A stretch of 5,302 nt of DNA from Candidatus Aerophobota bacterium (GTDB lineage: Bacteria; Aerophobota; Aerophobia; Aerophobales; AE-B3A): positions 1-5,302 of the forward strand of contig JAUWXE010000082.1 of assembly GCA_030616535.1 (NCBI GenBank), read 5' to 3'. A program made the position numbers and the translations under genes. Below the pieces are notes generated by a model. It ran no database searches and had not been told where the DNA came from. It saw only the letters and a list, made by a program, of their open reading frames with translations. Of this stretch, positions 1 to 5,243 are shown one piece after another (position 1 is the stretch's first letter; the number at the start of each line of letters is the position of its first letter).

Positions 1-30
1 AAGCTCGCTGTTTTTAAACAAAAAAAGCAA

Positions 31-54
31 AAAAAGGGGACGTGATTATTTTTT
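31..54 (+). repeat. Left arm of 24-bp perfect inverted repeat
   Basis: This arm is the exact reverse complement of 140-163, with 24 of 24 bases pairing. The match stops sharply on both sides, which defines the ends of the element. Confidence 0.9.
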
Positions 55-80
55 CTAACACAACCCGAAGGACAGAGTTT

Positions 81-96
81 CACGGGCTTGCCCGTG
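81..96. repeat. Perfect hairpin inside the element
   Basis: CACGGG-CTTG-CCCGTG forms a 6-bp stem with a 4-base loop. It can be lengthened outward by a T-G wobble and a T-A pair. A second hairpin, CGCC-CAAA-GGCG, follows at 111-122. Structured cores of this kind are typical of elements recognised as folded single-stranded DNA or transcribed as RNA. Confidence 0.7.
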
Positions 97-139
97 GATG
101 AATGTGTGATCGCCCAAAGGCGTCAAGTAAAGCTTGTAC

Positions 140-163
140 AAAAAATAATCACGTCCCCTTTTT
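140..163 (-). repeat. Right arm of 24-bp perfect inverted repeat
   Basis: This arm pairs with 31-54 over its whole length. It ends in CCCCTTTTT only ten bases before the -35 box of the downstream promoter, so the element sits directly against the control region of the YHS/threonine aldolase genes. Confidence 0.9.
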
Positions 164-172
164 CTTACTCCC

Positions 173-200
173 TTGACATTCCTATGTCAGAGACTAGAAT
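173..200 (+). promoter_or_regulatory. Sigma-70 type promoter for the YHS/threonine aldolase genes
   Basis: A perfect -35 box TTGACA (173-178) is followed by a 16-bp spacer and a -10 box TAGAAT (195-200), one mismatch from consensus. Transcription would start near 207, giving a leader of about 100 nt before the YHS start codon. No other promoter of similar quality is seen before either gene, so both are probably read from here. Confidence 0.7.
174..189. promoter_or_regulatory. Palindromic operator candidate over the -35 box
   Basis: TGACAT-TCCT-ATGTCA is a perfect 6+6 palindrome with a 4-base centre. It overlaps five of the six -35 bases and runs into the spacer, the position expected for a repressor dimer that blocks polymerase. 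The regulator is unknown. A metal- or redox-sensing repressor is a reasonable guess only because the first gene encodes a metal-binding YHS protein. Confidence 0.45.
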
Positions 201-240
201 AAGGCAAAATATACCGAAGCTTTAGTGAGAGATACACAAG

Positions 241-259
241 TGGTGATCAAAGGTCACCA
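241..259 (+). promoter_or_regulatory. Leader hairpin with possible competing pairing to the ribosome site
   Basis: TGGTGA (241-246) and TCACCA (254-259) form a perfect 6-bp stem with a 7-base loop in the presumed leader. The 3' arm TCACC (254-258) is also complementary to GGTGA (301-305) inside the Shine-Dalgarno of the YHS gene, and CACCT (269-273) to AGGTG (300-304). A fold that frees or hides the ribosome site is therefore possible. It matches no riboswitch class I recognise and may be chance. Confidence 0.25.
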
Positions 260-296
260 GAAGAAGACCACCTAGAGGTAGGTAAAAAGGTTGATG

Positions 297-305
297 AGGA
301 GGTGA
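297..305 (+). promoter_or_regulatory. Shine-Dalgarno deciding the YHS start
   Basis: AGGAGGTGA ends five bases before the ATG at 311. The only in-frame alternative, a GTG at 302, lies within this site, so the ATG is the start. Confidence 0.8.
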
Positions 306-310
306 GGGGG

Positions 311-472
311 ATGTTGTTTGGTAAGGTTAAAGATCCGATTTGCGGAATGAAAATTTCTAAAAGAAAAGCAGCCGGGGTGGTGGAACATCATGGTACACTT
401 TACTATTTTTGTTCCACGGGATGCAAGGAGAAGTTTGAAAAAGAACCTAAAAAATATACTGAGACTGGGTGA
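311..472 (+). CDS. YHS-domain metal-binding small protein (53 aa)
   Basis: This small gene encodes a stand-alone YHS domain. The protein reads KDPICGMKI at residues 7-15 and YYFCSTGCKEKF at 31-42, followed by EPKKY. That is the family pattern D-P-x-C-G-M ... Y-Y-F-C-S-x-x-C-x-x-x-F ... P-x-x-Y, with cysteines 11, 34 and 38 as likely metal ligands. YHS domains occur in heavy-metal P-type ATPases and as free small proteins, and are thought to bind or hand over copper or similar ions. The protein should be cytosolic, as no signal peptide or membrane segment is visible. Its start is fixed by an AGGAGGTGA site five bases upstream. It is the first gene after the 173-200 promoter, with 73 bp to the threonine aldolase gene, so co-transcription is likely. 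At 53 aa it is essentially the bare domain. The partner or ion cannot be read from the sequence. Confidence 0.87.
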   Translation: MLFGKVKDPICGMKISKRKAAGVVEHHGTLYYFCSTGCKEKFEKEPKKYTETG

Positions 473-545
473 AAAAGAAATCATTTTGAAAGAGAGTGTA
501 ACTCAAAAGAGTTGAGAAAGAGCTTTTCAAGGAGCAGAGTAAGAG
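473..545 (+). other. Short spacer with small hairpin and threonine aldolase ribosome site
   Basis: The gap contains AACTC-AAAA-GAGTT (500-513), with an overlapping alternative CTCAA/TTGAG stem (502-516). No T-run follows, so it is not an intrinsic terminator and read-through from the YHS gene is expected. AAGGAG at 529-534 is the ribosome site for the ATG at 546, with 11 bases between, slightly longer than optimal. Confidence 0.5.
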
Positions 546-1574
546 ATGATTGATCTTCGCAGTGATACCGTGACCAAACCCACACGAGGAATGCTTGAGG
601 CTATGTTTAAAGCTGAGGTCGGAGATGATGTGTTTGGTGAAGATCCCACGGCAAATCTTCTGCAGGAAAAAGTGGCTAAACTTTTGGGAAAGGAAGATTC
701 TCTCTTCGTTGCTTCCGGAACCATGGCTAATCAACTCAGTCTCAGGGCTCACACTCAACCTGGGGATGAGATAATTCTGGAGAGAAACTCTCACGTATTT
801 AACTCTGAGAGTGGAGGGGGAGCAGCTTTATCTGGAGTACAGTTCTATCTTTTGGAGGGCGACCGTGGGGTTCTCGATCCTTCTCGGATAGAAAAAGTGA
901 TCCGTGATTCCAGTGACCATCACCGGCCGGCGACTCGCCTCATCTGGATCGAAAATACCCATAACAGAGGCGGTGGGTCTGTCTATCCTCTGGAAGTAGT
1001 AAAAGAGATCTTCCGAGTAGCCAGAAAGAATAACTTACTGGTATATATGGATGGAGCTAGATTGTTAAACGCTGCTATCTCTCTGGGGGTCGATCCTAAG
1101 GAATATACGCAATATGTGGACTCAACGATTTTATGTTTATCCAAGGGCCTAGGAGCTCCCGTTGGCTCAATGGTAGCCGGAAGCAGTGAGTTCATTAACC
1201 GGGTCCATCGGTTCAGAAAAATGTTCGGTGGGGGAATGAGACAGATAGGATATCTTGCTGCAGCGGGCATCTATGCGCTGGATCATCACGTTGAAAGGTT
1301 AGCAGAAGATCATACCAATGCTAAAAGACTGGCAGAGGCCATAAGTGAATTTAAATCTTTTAAGATAGACCCGAAGAATTTCCAGACAAACATTATTCAT
1401 TTTGAGATTATCGGCCAAGGAATGGATTCAAAGGTTGTGGTAAGTAAATTAAAAGATAAGGGAGTTCTGGTTCTTCCTCGGGATGATCGTTCGATAAGGG
1501 CGGTTACTCACCTTGGTGTGGACAAAGACGACATTGAGGAAGTAATCTCCATAATGAAAAAACTTTTCTCTTGA
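546..1574 (+). CDS. ltaE: Low-specificity L-threonine aldolase (342 aa)
   Basis: This is a cytosolic PLP enzyme of the aspartate aminotransferase fold (beta-eliminating lyase family) that cleaves L-threonine or L-allo-threonine to glycine and acetaldehyde. The N-terminal signature MIDLRSDTVTKPT (1-13) with GDDVFGEDPT (26-35) is diagnostic. ASGTMANQ (56-63) forms the phosphate-binding region, and His83 should stack on the cofactor ring. His126 lies in the substrate pocket. IENTHNRGGG (135-144) and the aspartate of MDGAR (Asp169, with Arg172) hold the pyridine nitrogen and the substrate carboxylate. Lys200 in LSKGLGAPVGS is the Schiff-base lysine. Arg318 in IRAVTHLGV matches the second carboxylate-binding arginine. 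Length is normal for the family (about 330-350 aa) and nothing is missing. The ATG has an AAGGAG site 11 bases upstream. It is probably transcribed with the YHS gene from the promoter at 173-200. No T-rich terminator follows; the transcript would run into the structured region at 1590-1850. The symbol rests on family resemblance; stereospecificity cannot be told. Confidence 0.95.
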   Translation: MIDLRSDTVTKPTRGMLEAMFKAEVGDDVFGEDPTANLLQEKVAKLLGKEDSLFVASGTMANQLSLRAHTQPGDEIILERNSHVFNSESGGGAALSGVQFYLLEGDRGVLDPSRIEKVIRDSSDHHRPATRLIWIENTHNRGGGSVYPLEVVKEIFRVARKNNLLVYMDGARLLNAAISLGVDPKEYTQYVDSTILCLSKGLGAPVGSMVAGSSEFINRVHRFRKMFGGGMRQIGYLAAAGIYALDHHVERLAEDHTNAKRLAEAISEFKSFKIDPKNFQTNIIHFEIIGQGMDSKVVVSKLKDKGVLVLPRDDRSIRAVTHLGVDKDDIEEVISIMKKLFS

Positions 1575-1684
1575 ATTATACGAATTTATATGTGCACCGA
1601 AGGACATTCCTTGAAGGAGCCTTAGATCAGCTACCTTAACGAGTCTTTGAGTTGAGGAAGAAGAAAGACGTGTTGTCTGAGGAG

Positions 1685-1713
1685 CGGACCGCAAGGTTGC
1701 CGTAAGGCAGCGA
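1685..1713 (+). repeat. Imperfect direct repeat, copy 1
   Basis: This unit, CGGACCGCAAGGT followed by TGCCGTAAGGCAGCGA, recurs 47 bases on at 1732-1758 with two small gaps and three substitutions. Both copies keep the paired hairpins, and the substitutions fall mostly in loops (GCAA to GTAA, GTAA to GCA). This suggests duplication with the fold retained. Confidence 0.65.
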
Positions 1714-1731
1714 CGAGTTTCACGTCTTTCC

Positions 1732-1758
1732 CGGACCGTAAGGTGCCGCAGGCAACGA
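1732..1758 (+). repeat. Imperfect direct repeat, copy 2
   Basis: This second copy of the 1685-1713 unit carries hairpins ACC-GTAA-GGT and GCC-GCA-GGC. It is followed by AAGACG (1760-1765), which can compete for CGTCTT (1723-1728), the 3' arm of the 10-bp stem. Confidence 0.65.
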
Positions 1759-1806
1759 GAAGACGAGCAGAAACAGACCAAAGCTGATATACAGCGACAG
1801 AGAGGA

Positions 1807-1849
1807 ATCGTCCTGAGGTGTTTCTTGAACACTTTATGAGGTAGACGAT
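1807..1849 (-). terminator. Possible 3'-end stem for the E1 dehydrogenase transcript (no U-tract)
   Basis: ATCGTC (1807-1812) pairs perfectly with GACGAT (1844-1849) and encloses a second stem, AGGTGTT/AACACTT (1816-1822 with 1828-1834, one G-U). It begins six bases past the E1 stop codon. A run of U after the stem is missing on either strand, so it is more likely an mRNA 3'-end structure than a classic intrinsic terminator. Confidence 0.3.
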
Positions 1850-1855
1850 CCCCCC

Positions 1856-4222
1856 TTACATTAAGCCTTTTACCGCCTCCATAATATCTTTTTCATCAGG
1901 CAAAAAAGCTTTTTCCAATACCGGTGCCGAAGGAGGAGGGGTGTTGGGTGCAGCTACTCTGATAATGGGACCGTCGAGGTAGTCAAAGGCTTTTTCCTGA
2001 AGCTGAGCCGTCACTTCTGCCCCGAAACCCATGCACCTGACAGCTTGATGAACTACCACGGCTCTATTGGTCTTTTGAACTGACTTTACCAGAGTCTCGA
2101 TATCAAGAGGATAAAGTGTGCGAAGGTCAATGACCTCGGCCTCGATTCCTTCTCTGGCCAACTCCTCAGCCGCTTTCATAGCCAGAGGCACCATAAAGGA
2201 CCAGGCAATGATGGTAACTCTGCTCCCATTTTTGGCGGTATCAATTTTTCTTTTGATCTTTGCCTTTCCCAGTGGGATGAGGTAATCTTCTTTGGGAACC
2301 CGACTTTTTCCTAGAGGATGGCGGTATAAATTCTGATGCTCTATGATAATCACCGGGTTATCGTCTCTAATAGCTGCTTTTAAGAGGCCCTTTGCCTCAT
2401 AGGCATCCGAGGGCATAGCAATTTTGAGTCCCGGGAAATGCGGTAGCACAGCTTCCAGGCTCTGGGAGTGTTGTCCGGCATATCCTTTACCACCACCAAT
2501 GGTTGTTCTTATGGTTAAAGGTATGGTCGGCTGGCCACCGGACATATATTTCCACTTCGCTGCTTGATTTCCTACTTGATCCATGGCCAGCAAAATAAAA
2601 TCGATATACATAATTTCTACCACAGGTCTTAGACCCCTCATAGCCGCTCCCAGGCCGCTACCGACAATAGCTGCTTCAGAAATAGCAGTATTGAAAATAC
2701 GATCTCTTCCCATAATCTCTAGAAGCCCCCGCGTAGCTCCAAAGGCTCCACCATAGTCAGCAATATCCTCTCCCCATAGTATAACTCGCCGATCACGTTT
2801 CATTTCTTCAAAGAAAGCCTCTATTACCGCTTCTCTATAGGTAATTTCTACCTCTGGGTCTCTATTAAGAAAGTCAGGTTTCTTTAGAACAGGGGTATCT
2901 CTAAACTGAGAAGGAACCTGGCTCGAAGATGTGCTACTGAAAAGGCCAAAGTACATAGTTTTGGGATCAGGACTGGATGCTTCAGCTGCCTTGGCTGCCA
3001 TGCGCTCATTTCTTTCTCTGGCCTCTTTCTCAAGTTTTCTCAAGATTTTCTCATCTAAAATTTTTTCCTTCATCAGCTTATGAGAGAAAGTCTTTAAAGG
3101 ATCTATTTTTTGCCATTCTTTCAGCTCTTTCAGAGTTCGGTAGGTTTCATTCTCGGCCTTATCCAGTCGATCACTTAAAGAATGACCTTTATAACGGGAA
3201 CACCAGAATTCTAATAGAACGGGGCCCTTACCTTGTCTGGCCAACTCTACCGCTCTTGCCGTGGCATCATGGATAGCTAATACATCCATACCATTAACAA
3301 TTTCCGCATGCATTCCTTCCTTGTTATAACCAAAGCCTCTTTCAGCCAGGAATTCTATTCCCGTAACTTCACCCCGCTGTTGGCCAGTCATTCCATATTG
3401 GTTGTTGACCACGGCAAATATAGTGGGAATACCAAATTTCTTATCCATTAGTCCATTGGTAAATTGAGCCATAGTAGCCATATTCATGGCCTCATGGGCG
3501 ATTCCATTGTTGAAGGCACCATCCCCGGCGAAACATATGACCACCCGGTTGTCTTCCAGAATTCTTGAGGCGAAAGCGGCACCCACAGCCATGCCCAGAC
3601 TTCCTCCCACGATGGCATTGGCCCCTAGATGGCCCTTGCTAAAATCGGCGATATGCATTCCTCCTCCTCTTCCTCGGCAGTAGCCAGCTTCTTTTCCAAA
3701 AAGCTCCGCTATGGCTCGAAAAAGATGTAGCTTAAGAGCTTCCTCCATTAGCTCCTCATGGTTTTTGAGGTCGGTTTTCAGGCCCAGATAATCGCGTAAT
3801 TTCTCATCCTGAGTAATGAGCTCTACCAGATCAGGGCGGTCCATAGCTTTAATGGCAAAGTAGCCCTTGGCCAGGCTATCTCCATGTCCTCTGTGGCTAC
3901 TGGTGATACAGTCATCTTGCCCGATGGCTGCTATACATCCGGTGGAGACCGCTTCCTGACCGATGGAAAGATGGGAAGCACCGCCATAAAGAAATTTGAT
4001 GGGACCATACTTACCCCTATTTTCTCGTAGCTCCCGTATCATCTCCTCCAGGTTTCTGATAAAGAGCATGCATTTAAGTAAATCCAGACACCTTCCCAGA
4101 GTGAGATTACCCTCATCCAGTTCTTGCCTTAAGGATCGAGAATACTGAAACTTGGGTATTCTACCACCCACTTCCACAAATCCCGGTGTAAAATCAGGCA
4201 CTACGGTAATTTCTCTGACCAT
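1856..4222 (-). CDS. Fused alpha-beta E1 of a thiamine-diphosphate 2-oxoacid/acetoin dehydrogenase (788 aa)
   Basis: The enzyme decarboxylates a 2-oxoacid (or cleaves acetoin) on thiamine diphosphate and reductively acylates a lipoyl E2. Residues about 40-400 are the E1-alpha domain: HLSIGQEAV (84-92), SSHRGHGDSLAKG (108-120), the thiamine motif GDG (233-235) ... NN (273-274), and YKGHSLSD (344-351). Residues about 455-788 are the E1-beta domain: GED (484-486), ISEAAIVGSG with thiamine-binding Glu516, GQHSQSLEA with catalytic-type His585, and a C-terminal E1-beta handle domain. A charged, then Ser/Pro-rich linker (about 400-455) joins them. HIADFSKGHLGANAIVGG (190-207) resembles the acetoin dehydrogenase (AcoA) branch more than branched-chain enzymes, but the substrate is not settled. 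Odd points: about 42 extra residues at 121-170, 37 residues between GDG and NN against the usual 25-30, and GGGMH for the usual GGSMH. The ATG at 4222 is chosen over a TTG at 4264 because the AGGAGG at 4233-4238 lies between them. No E2 or E3 gene is nearby. Confidence 0.95.
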   Translation of the reverse strand: MVREITVVPDFTPGFVEVGGRIPKFQYSRSLRQELDEGNLTLGRCLDLLKCMLFIRNLEEMIRELRENRGKYGPIKFLYGGASHLSIGQEAVSTGCIAAIGQDDCITSSHRGHGDSLAKGYFAIKAMDRPDLVELITQDEKLRDYLGLKTDLKNHEELMEEALKLHLFRAIAELFGKEAGYCRGRGGGMHIADFSKGHLGANAIVGGSLGMAVGAAFASRILEDNRVVICFAGDGAFNNGIAHEAMNMATMAQFTNGLMDKKFGIPTIFAVVNNQYGMTGQQRGEVTGIEFLAERGFGYNKEGMHAEIVNGMDVLAIHDATARAVELARQGKGPVLLEFWCSRYKGHSLSDRLDKAENETYRTLKELKEWQKIDPLKTFSHKLMKEKILDEKILRKLEKEARERNERMAAKAAEASSPDPKTMYFGLFSSTSSSQVPSQFRDTPVLKKPDFLNRDPEVEITYREAVIEAFFEEMKRDRRVILWGEDIADYGGAFGATRGLLEIMGRDRIFNTAISEAAIVGSGLGAAMRGLRPVVEIMYIDFILLAMDQVGNQAAKWKYMSGGQPTIPLTIRTTIGGGKGYAGQHSQSLEAVLPHFPGLKIAMPSDAYEAKGLLKAAIRDDNPVIIIEHQNLYRHPLGKSRVPKEDYLIPLGKAKIKRKIDTAKNGSRVTIIAWSFMVPLAMKAAEELAREGIEAEVIDLRTLYPLDIETLVKSVQKTNRAVVVHQAVRCMGFGAEVTAQLQEKAFDYLDGPIIRVAAPNTPPPSAPVLEKAFLPDEKDIMEAVKGLM

Positions 4223-4232
4223 TTGATTTTTT

Positions 4233-4238
4233 CCTCCT
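4233..4238 (-). promoter_or_regulatory. Shine-Dalgarno deciding the E1 fusion start
   Basis: AGGAGG lies ten bases before the ATG at 4222 and inside the longer reading that would begin with TTG at 4264. The upstream extension (ASTVILSLGGKNQ) would have to be translated through this site, so the shorter form is preferred. Confidence 0.85.
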
Positions 4239-4294
4239 AAACTTAAAATAACTGTCGAGGCCAAAAAGAATCGACTGAGACTTTATTACAGCTA

Positions 4295-4322
4295 ACTATA
4301 CCGCAGACCCACAGAAAATCAA
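4295..4322 (-). promoter_or_regulatory. Probable promoter for the E1 fusion gene
   Basis: Read on the minus strand, TTGATT (4322-4317), a 16-bp spacer and TATAGT (4300-4295) resemble a sigma-70 promoter with two and one mismatches. The start would fall near 4288, giving a leader of about 65 nt before the ATG at 4222. Confidence 0.42.
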
Positions 4323-4368
4323 GCGATTTATTATCAGCTTCGGATTTGAAAGAATGACTTGATTGTGA

Positions 4369-4856
4369 AGATGGTTCTACGTAGCTACTGGGATATTAAA
4401 GACTATAGAGAATGAGGCAGAGTTGGCTGCAATCCTGGGACATGAGGTTGGTCATGACATGCAGTTAAAAAGATACAAGAGATATTAGCCTATACCATAT
4501 TGGCAAGTCTTCTGCTCAAGGACGAGGACACTAGAAAAATCATCGATGTCGTTTTTAGCTTAATTCTTCTGGGATATAGCCGGGAGGATGAGTTTCAATC
4601 TGACCGGCTGGGAACAAGGTACGCTTACGAGACAGATTATGATCCCCGGGGTCTCAGAGATTTTCTGGCCAAACTAAAGAAACTCGAAAAGAGAAAGCCT
4701 CTGGCTATTGAAACCTTAATCAGTTCCCATCCTCCAACCTCCCAGCGAATTAAGAAGATCGAGCATCAAATTCAGGAGTTCTCGAATTTATCGGGAAAAA
4801 AGAGTTATCGGACTGAATTTCTTAAAGCAACCAGAAGATTAAGATCCGCTCCTTAA
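4369..4856 (+). pseudogene. Broken M48-family zinc metalloprotease
   Basis: The catalytic part of an M48 peptidase (BepA/HtpX relatives, usually membrane- or envelope-associated protein quality control) is split over two frames. In the first, from 4369, the reading is WFYVATGILKTIENEAELAA followed by ILGHEVGH, with the zinc motif HEVGH at 4441-4455; it meets a stop at 4486-4488. The second frame resumes at about 4458 with HAVKKIQEILAY and runs to the stop at 4854-4856. It includes EDEFQSDRLGTRYAYE (third zinc ligand, glutamate) and the SSHPPTSQRI ending typical of the family. In intact relatives the zinc motif is followed by about four residues (V-T-A-R type) before HAV; here only two bases separate the parts, so about 10 bases were probably lost. 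Homology also fails upstream of 4369, where the N-terminal part (including the usual ALPGG strand) and any start codon are gone. The TTG at 4500 is not a real start. A remnant, not a functional gene. Confidence 0.85.
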
Positions 4857-4865
4857 CTGAATTTC

Positions 4866-5243
4866 TTATTCCTTCCTACTTCGGAAACCTATCTCGCTTG
4901 CCCAGGCCTTGGGATCGCTTACCTTGATCTGAAGTGTGCCAAATCCTTTTTTCTCTGAAGAACTTATCTTCTTAATGTCACTTTCCACTTTCGAGAGGTT
5001 CACCTCAAGCCAGAGGATTTTGCTAAATAATCCTTTGGTGCTCACCCGCTGAACGGCTTTCAGAAGAAACTCAAAAACCCTTGTTGTTTTTCCTTCAGAT
5101 TCTCTTTCCATAATCAATCTGTGGGTAGTAAGATAAACTTTTCCCTTTCCCTGGAGCGCCTCTTCAGGACTTCCCGCCCATTTAAATTCCTGGACTGTGG
5201 CCTCCTCTTCTTGTCTTTTTTCCTCTCCAGATTTTAGAATCAT
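4866..5243 (-). CDS. Small protein with GRAM/PH-like core (125 aa), function unknown
   Basis: I do not recognise a named gene. After a charged start (residues 1-21, rich in Glu, Lys and Arg), the chain has the strand pattern of bacterial PH/GRAM-like domains: GKGKVYLTTHRLIMERE (32-48, the recurrent 'L-T-x-x-R-L-I' strand), FEFLLKAVQRVSTKG (57-71), ILWLEVNL (76-83) and FGTLQIKVSDPKAWASEI (101-118), where a beta strand leads into the closing helix with Trp114. Such domains bind lipids or proteins. No signal peptide or membrane segment is visible, so it is probably cytosolic or peripheral. The ATG at 5243 follows GGAGGTGA (5247-5254), a strong ribosome site. It converges on the M48 remnant with only nine bases between the stop codons, and no terminator is seen there. 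Its promoter is probably at or beyond the right edge. The CDS itself is well supported; the fold call is moderate. Confidence 0.75.
   Translation of the reverse strand: MILKSGEEKRQEEEATVQEFKWAGSPEEALQGKGKVYLTTHRLIMERESEGKTTRVFEFLLKAVQRVSTKGLFSKILWLEVNLSKVESDIKKISSSEKKGFGTLQIKVSDPKAWASEIGFRSRKE

Larger units (their letters stand above)
31..163. mobile_element. Small inverted-repeat element (MITE/REP-like), 133 bp
   Basis: Two perfect 24-bp arms in inverted orientation (31-54 and 140-163) begin AAAAAGGGGACGTG and end in a T-run, and enclose an 85-nt core. The core carries two small perfect hairpins (81-96 and 111-122) and no credible ORF. Seen: the arms and hairpins. From memory of the family: A-run/GGGGAC...T-run palindromes are dispersed in some bacterial genomes, sometimes near REP-associated Y1 transposases, so a non-autonomous element is likely. 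No transposase is present and I see no clear target-site duplication. Because each arm reads GGGGACG from one side and CGTCCCCTTTTT from the other, the transcribed element could also work as a bidirectional transcription stop, though the 85-nt loop is long for that. Confidence 0.6.
1590..1850 (+). ncRNA. Candidate structured RNA or REP-like repeat cluster in the convergent gap
   Basis: The 281-bp gap between two convergent genes has no credible ORF but dense pairing. In order: AAGGA/TCCTT (1600-1612); CCTTAAC/GTTGAGG (1634-1640 with 1651-1657, one G-U); a perfect 10-bp stem GAAAGACGTG/CACGTCTTTC (1663-1672 with 1721-1730), continued after a 4-base bulge by TTGTC/GACGA (1673-1677 with 1712-1716). 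Inside this stem are two hairpins with GNRA loops, ACC-GCAA-GGT (1688-1697) and TGCC-GTAA-GGCA (1698-1709). Then follow ACC-GTAA-GGT (1735-1744), GCC-GCA-GGC (1745-1753), GCTG/CAGC (1783-1795) and a two-part stem at 1807-1849. GNRA loops appear only when read on the plus strand, which favours a plus-strand transcript, perhaps the 3' end of the ltaE mRNA. No known RNA family was recognised. A BIME/REP-type intergenic repeat is the main alternative. Confidence 0.45.

Noticed and set aside
31..163. CRISPR repeat or simple intrinsic terminator
   Set aside because: There are only two arms and they are inverted, not direct; the 85-nt loop is far larger than in a usual terminator hairpin.
447..1270. 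Minus-strand frames opposite the start and middle of ltaE
   Set aside because: They are shadows of a well-conserved gene, without ribosome sites or recognisable domains.
1449..1832. Minus-strand 127-aa reading frame across the end of ltaE and the gap
   Set aside because: It is antisense to the conserved C-terminus of threonine aldolase and then reads through hairpin repeats, giving an Arg/Ser/Cys-rich, low-complexity product with no domain.
1590..1850. Guide RNA of a TnpB/IscB element, or a group II intron
   Set aside because: No nuclease or reverse transcriptase gene is in the window, and I saw no intron domain V or conserved intron ends. A lone remnant cannot be excluded.
2977..3683. Plus-strand frames inside the E1 fusion gene
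   Set aside because: They are antisense to clear catalytic motifs of the dehydrogenase and have biased, non-protein-like composition.
4223..4264. TTG start extending the E1 fusion by 14 residues
   Set aside because: The extension contains the AGGAGG ribosome site of the ATG at 4222 and adds no conserved residues.
4500..4856. Intact 118-aa gene starting at TTG 4500
   Set aside because: The same frame continues upstream as HAVKKIQEILAY of an M48 peptidase and lacks the zinc motif, so it is a fragment of the pseudogene.
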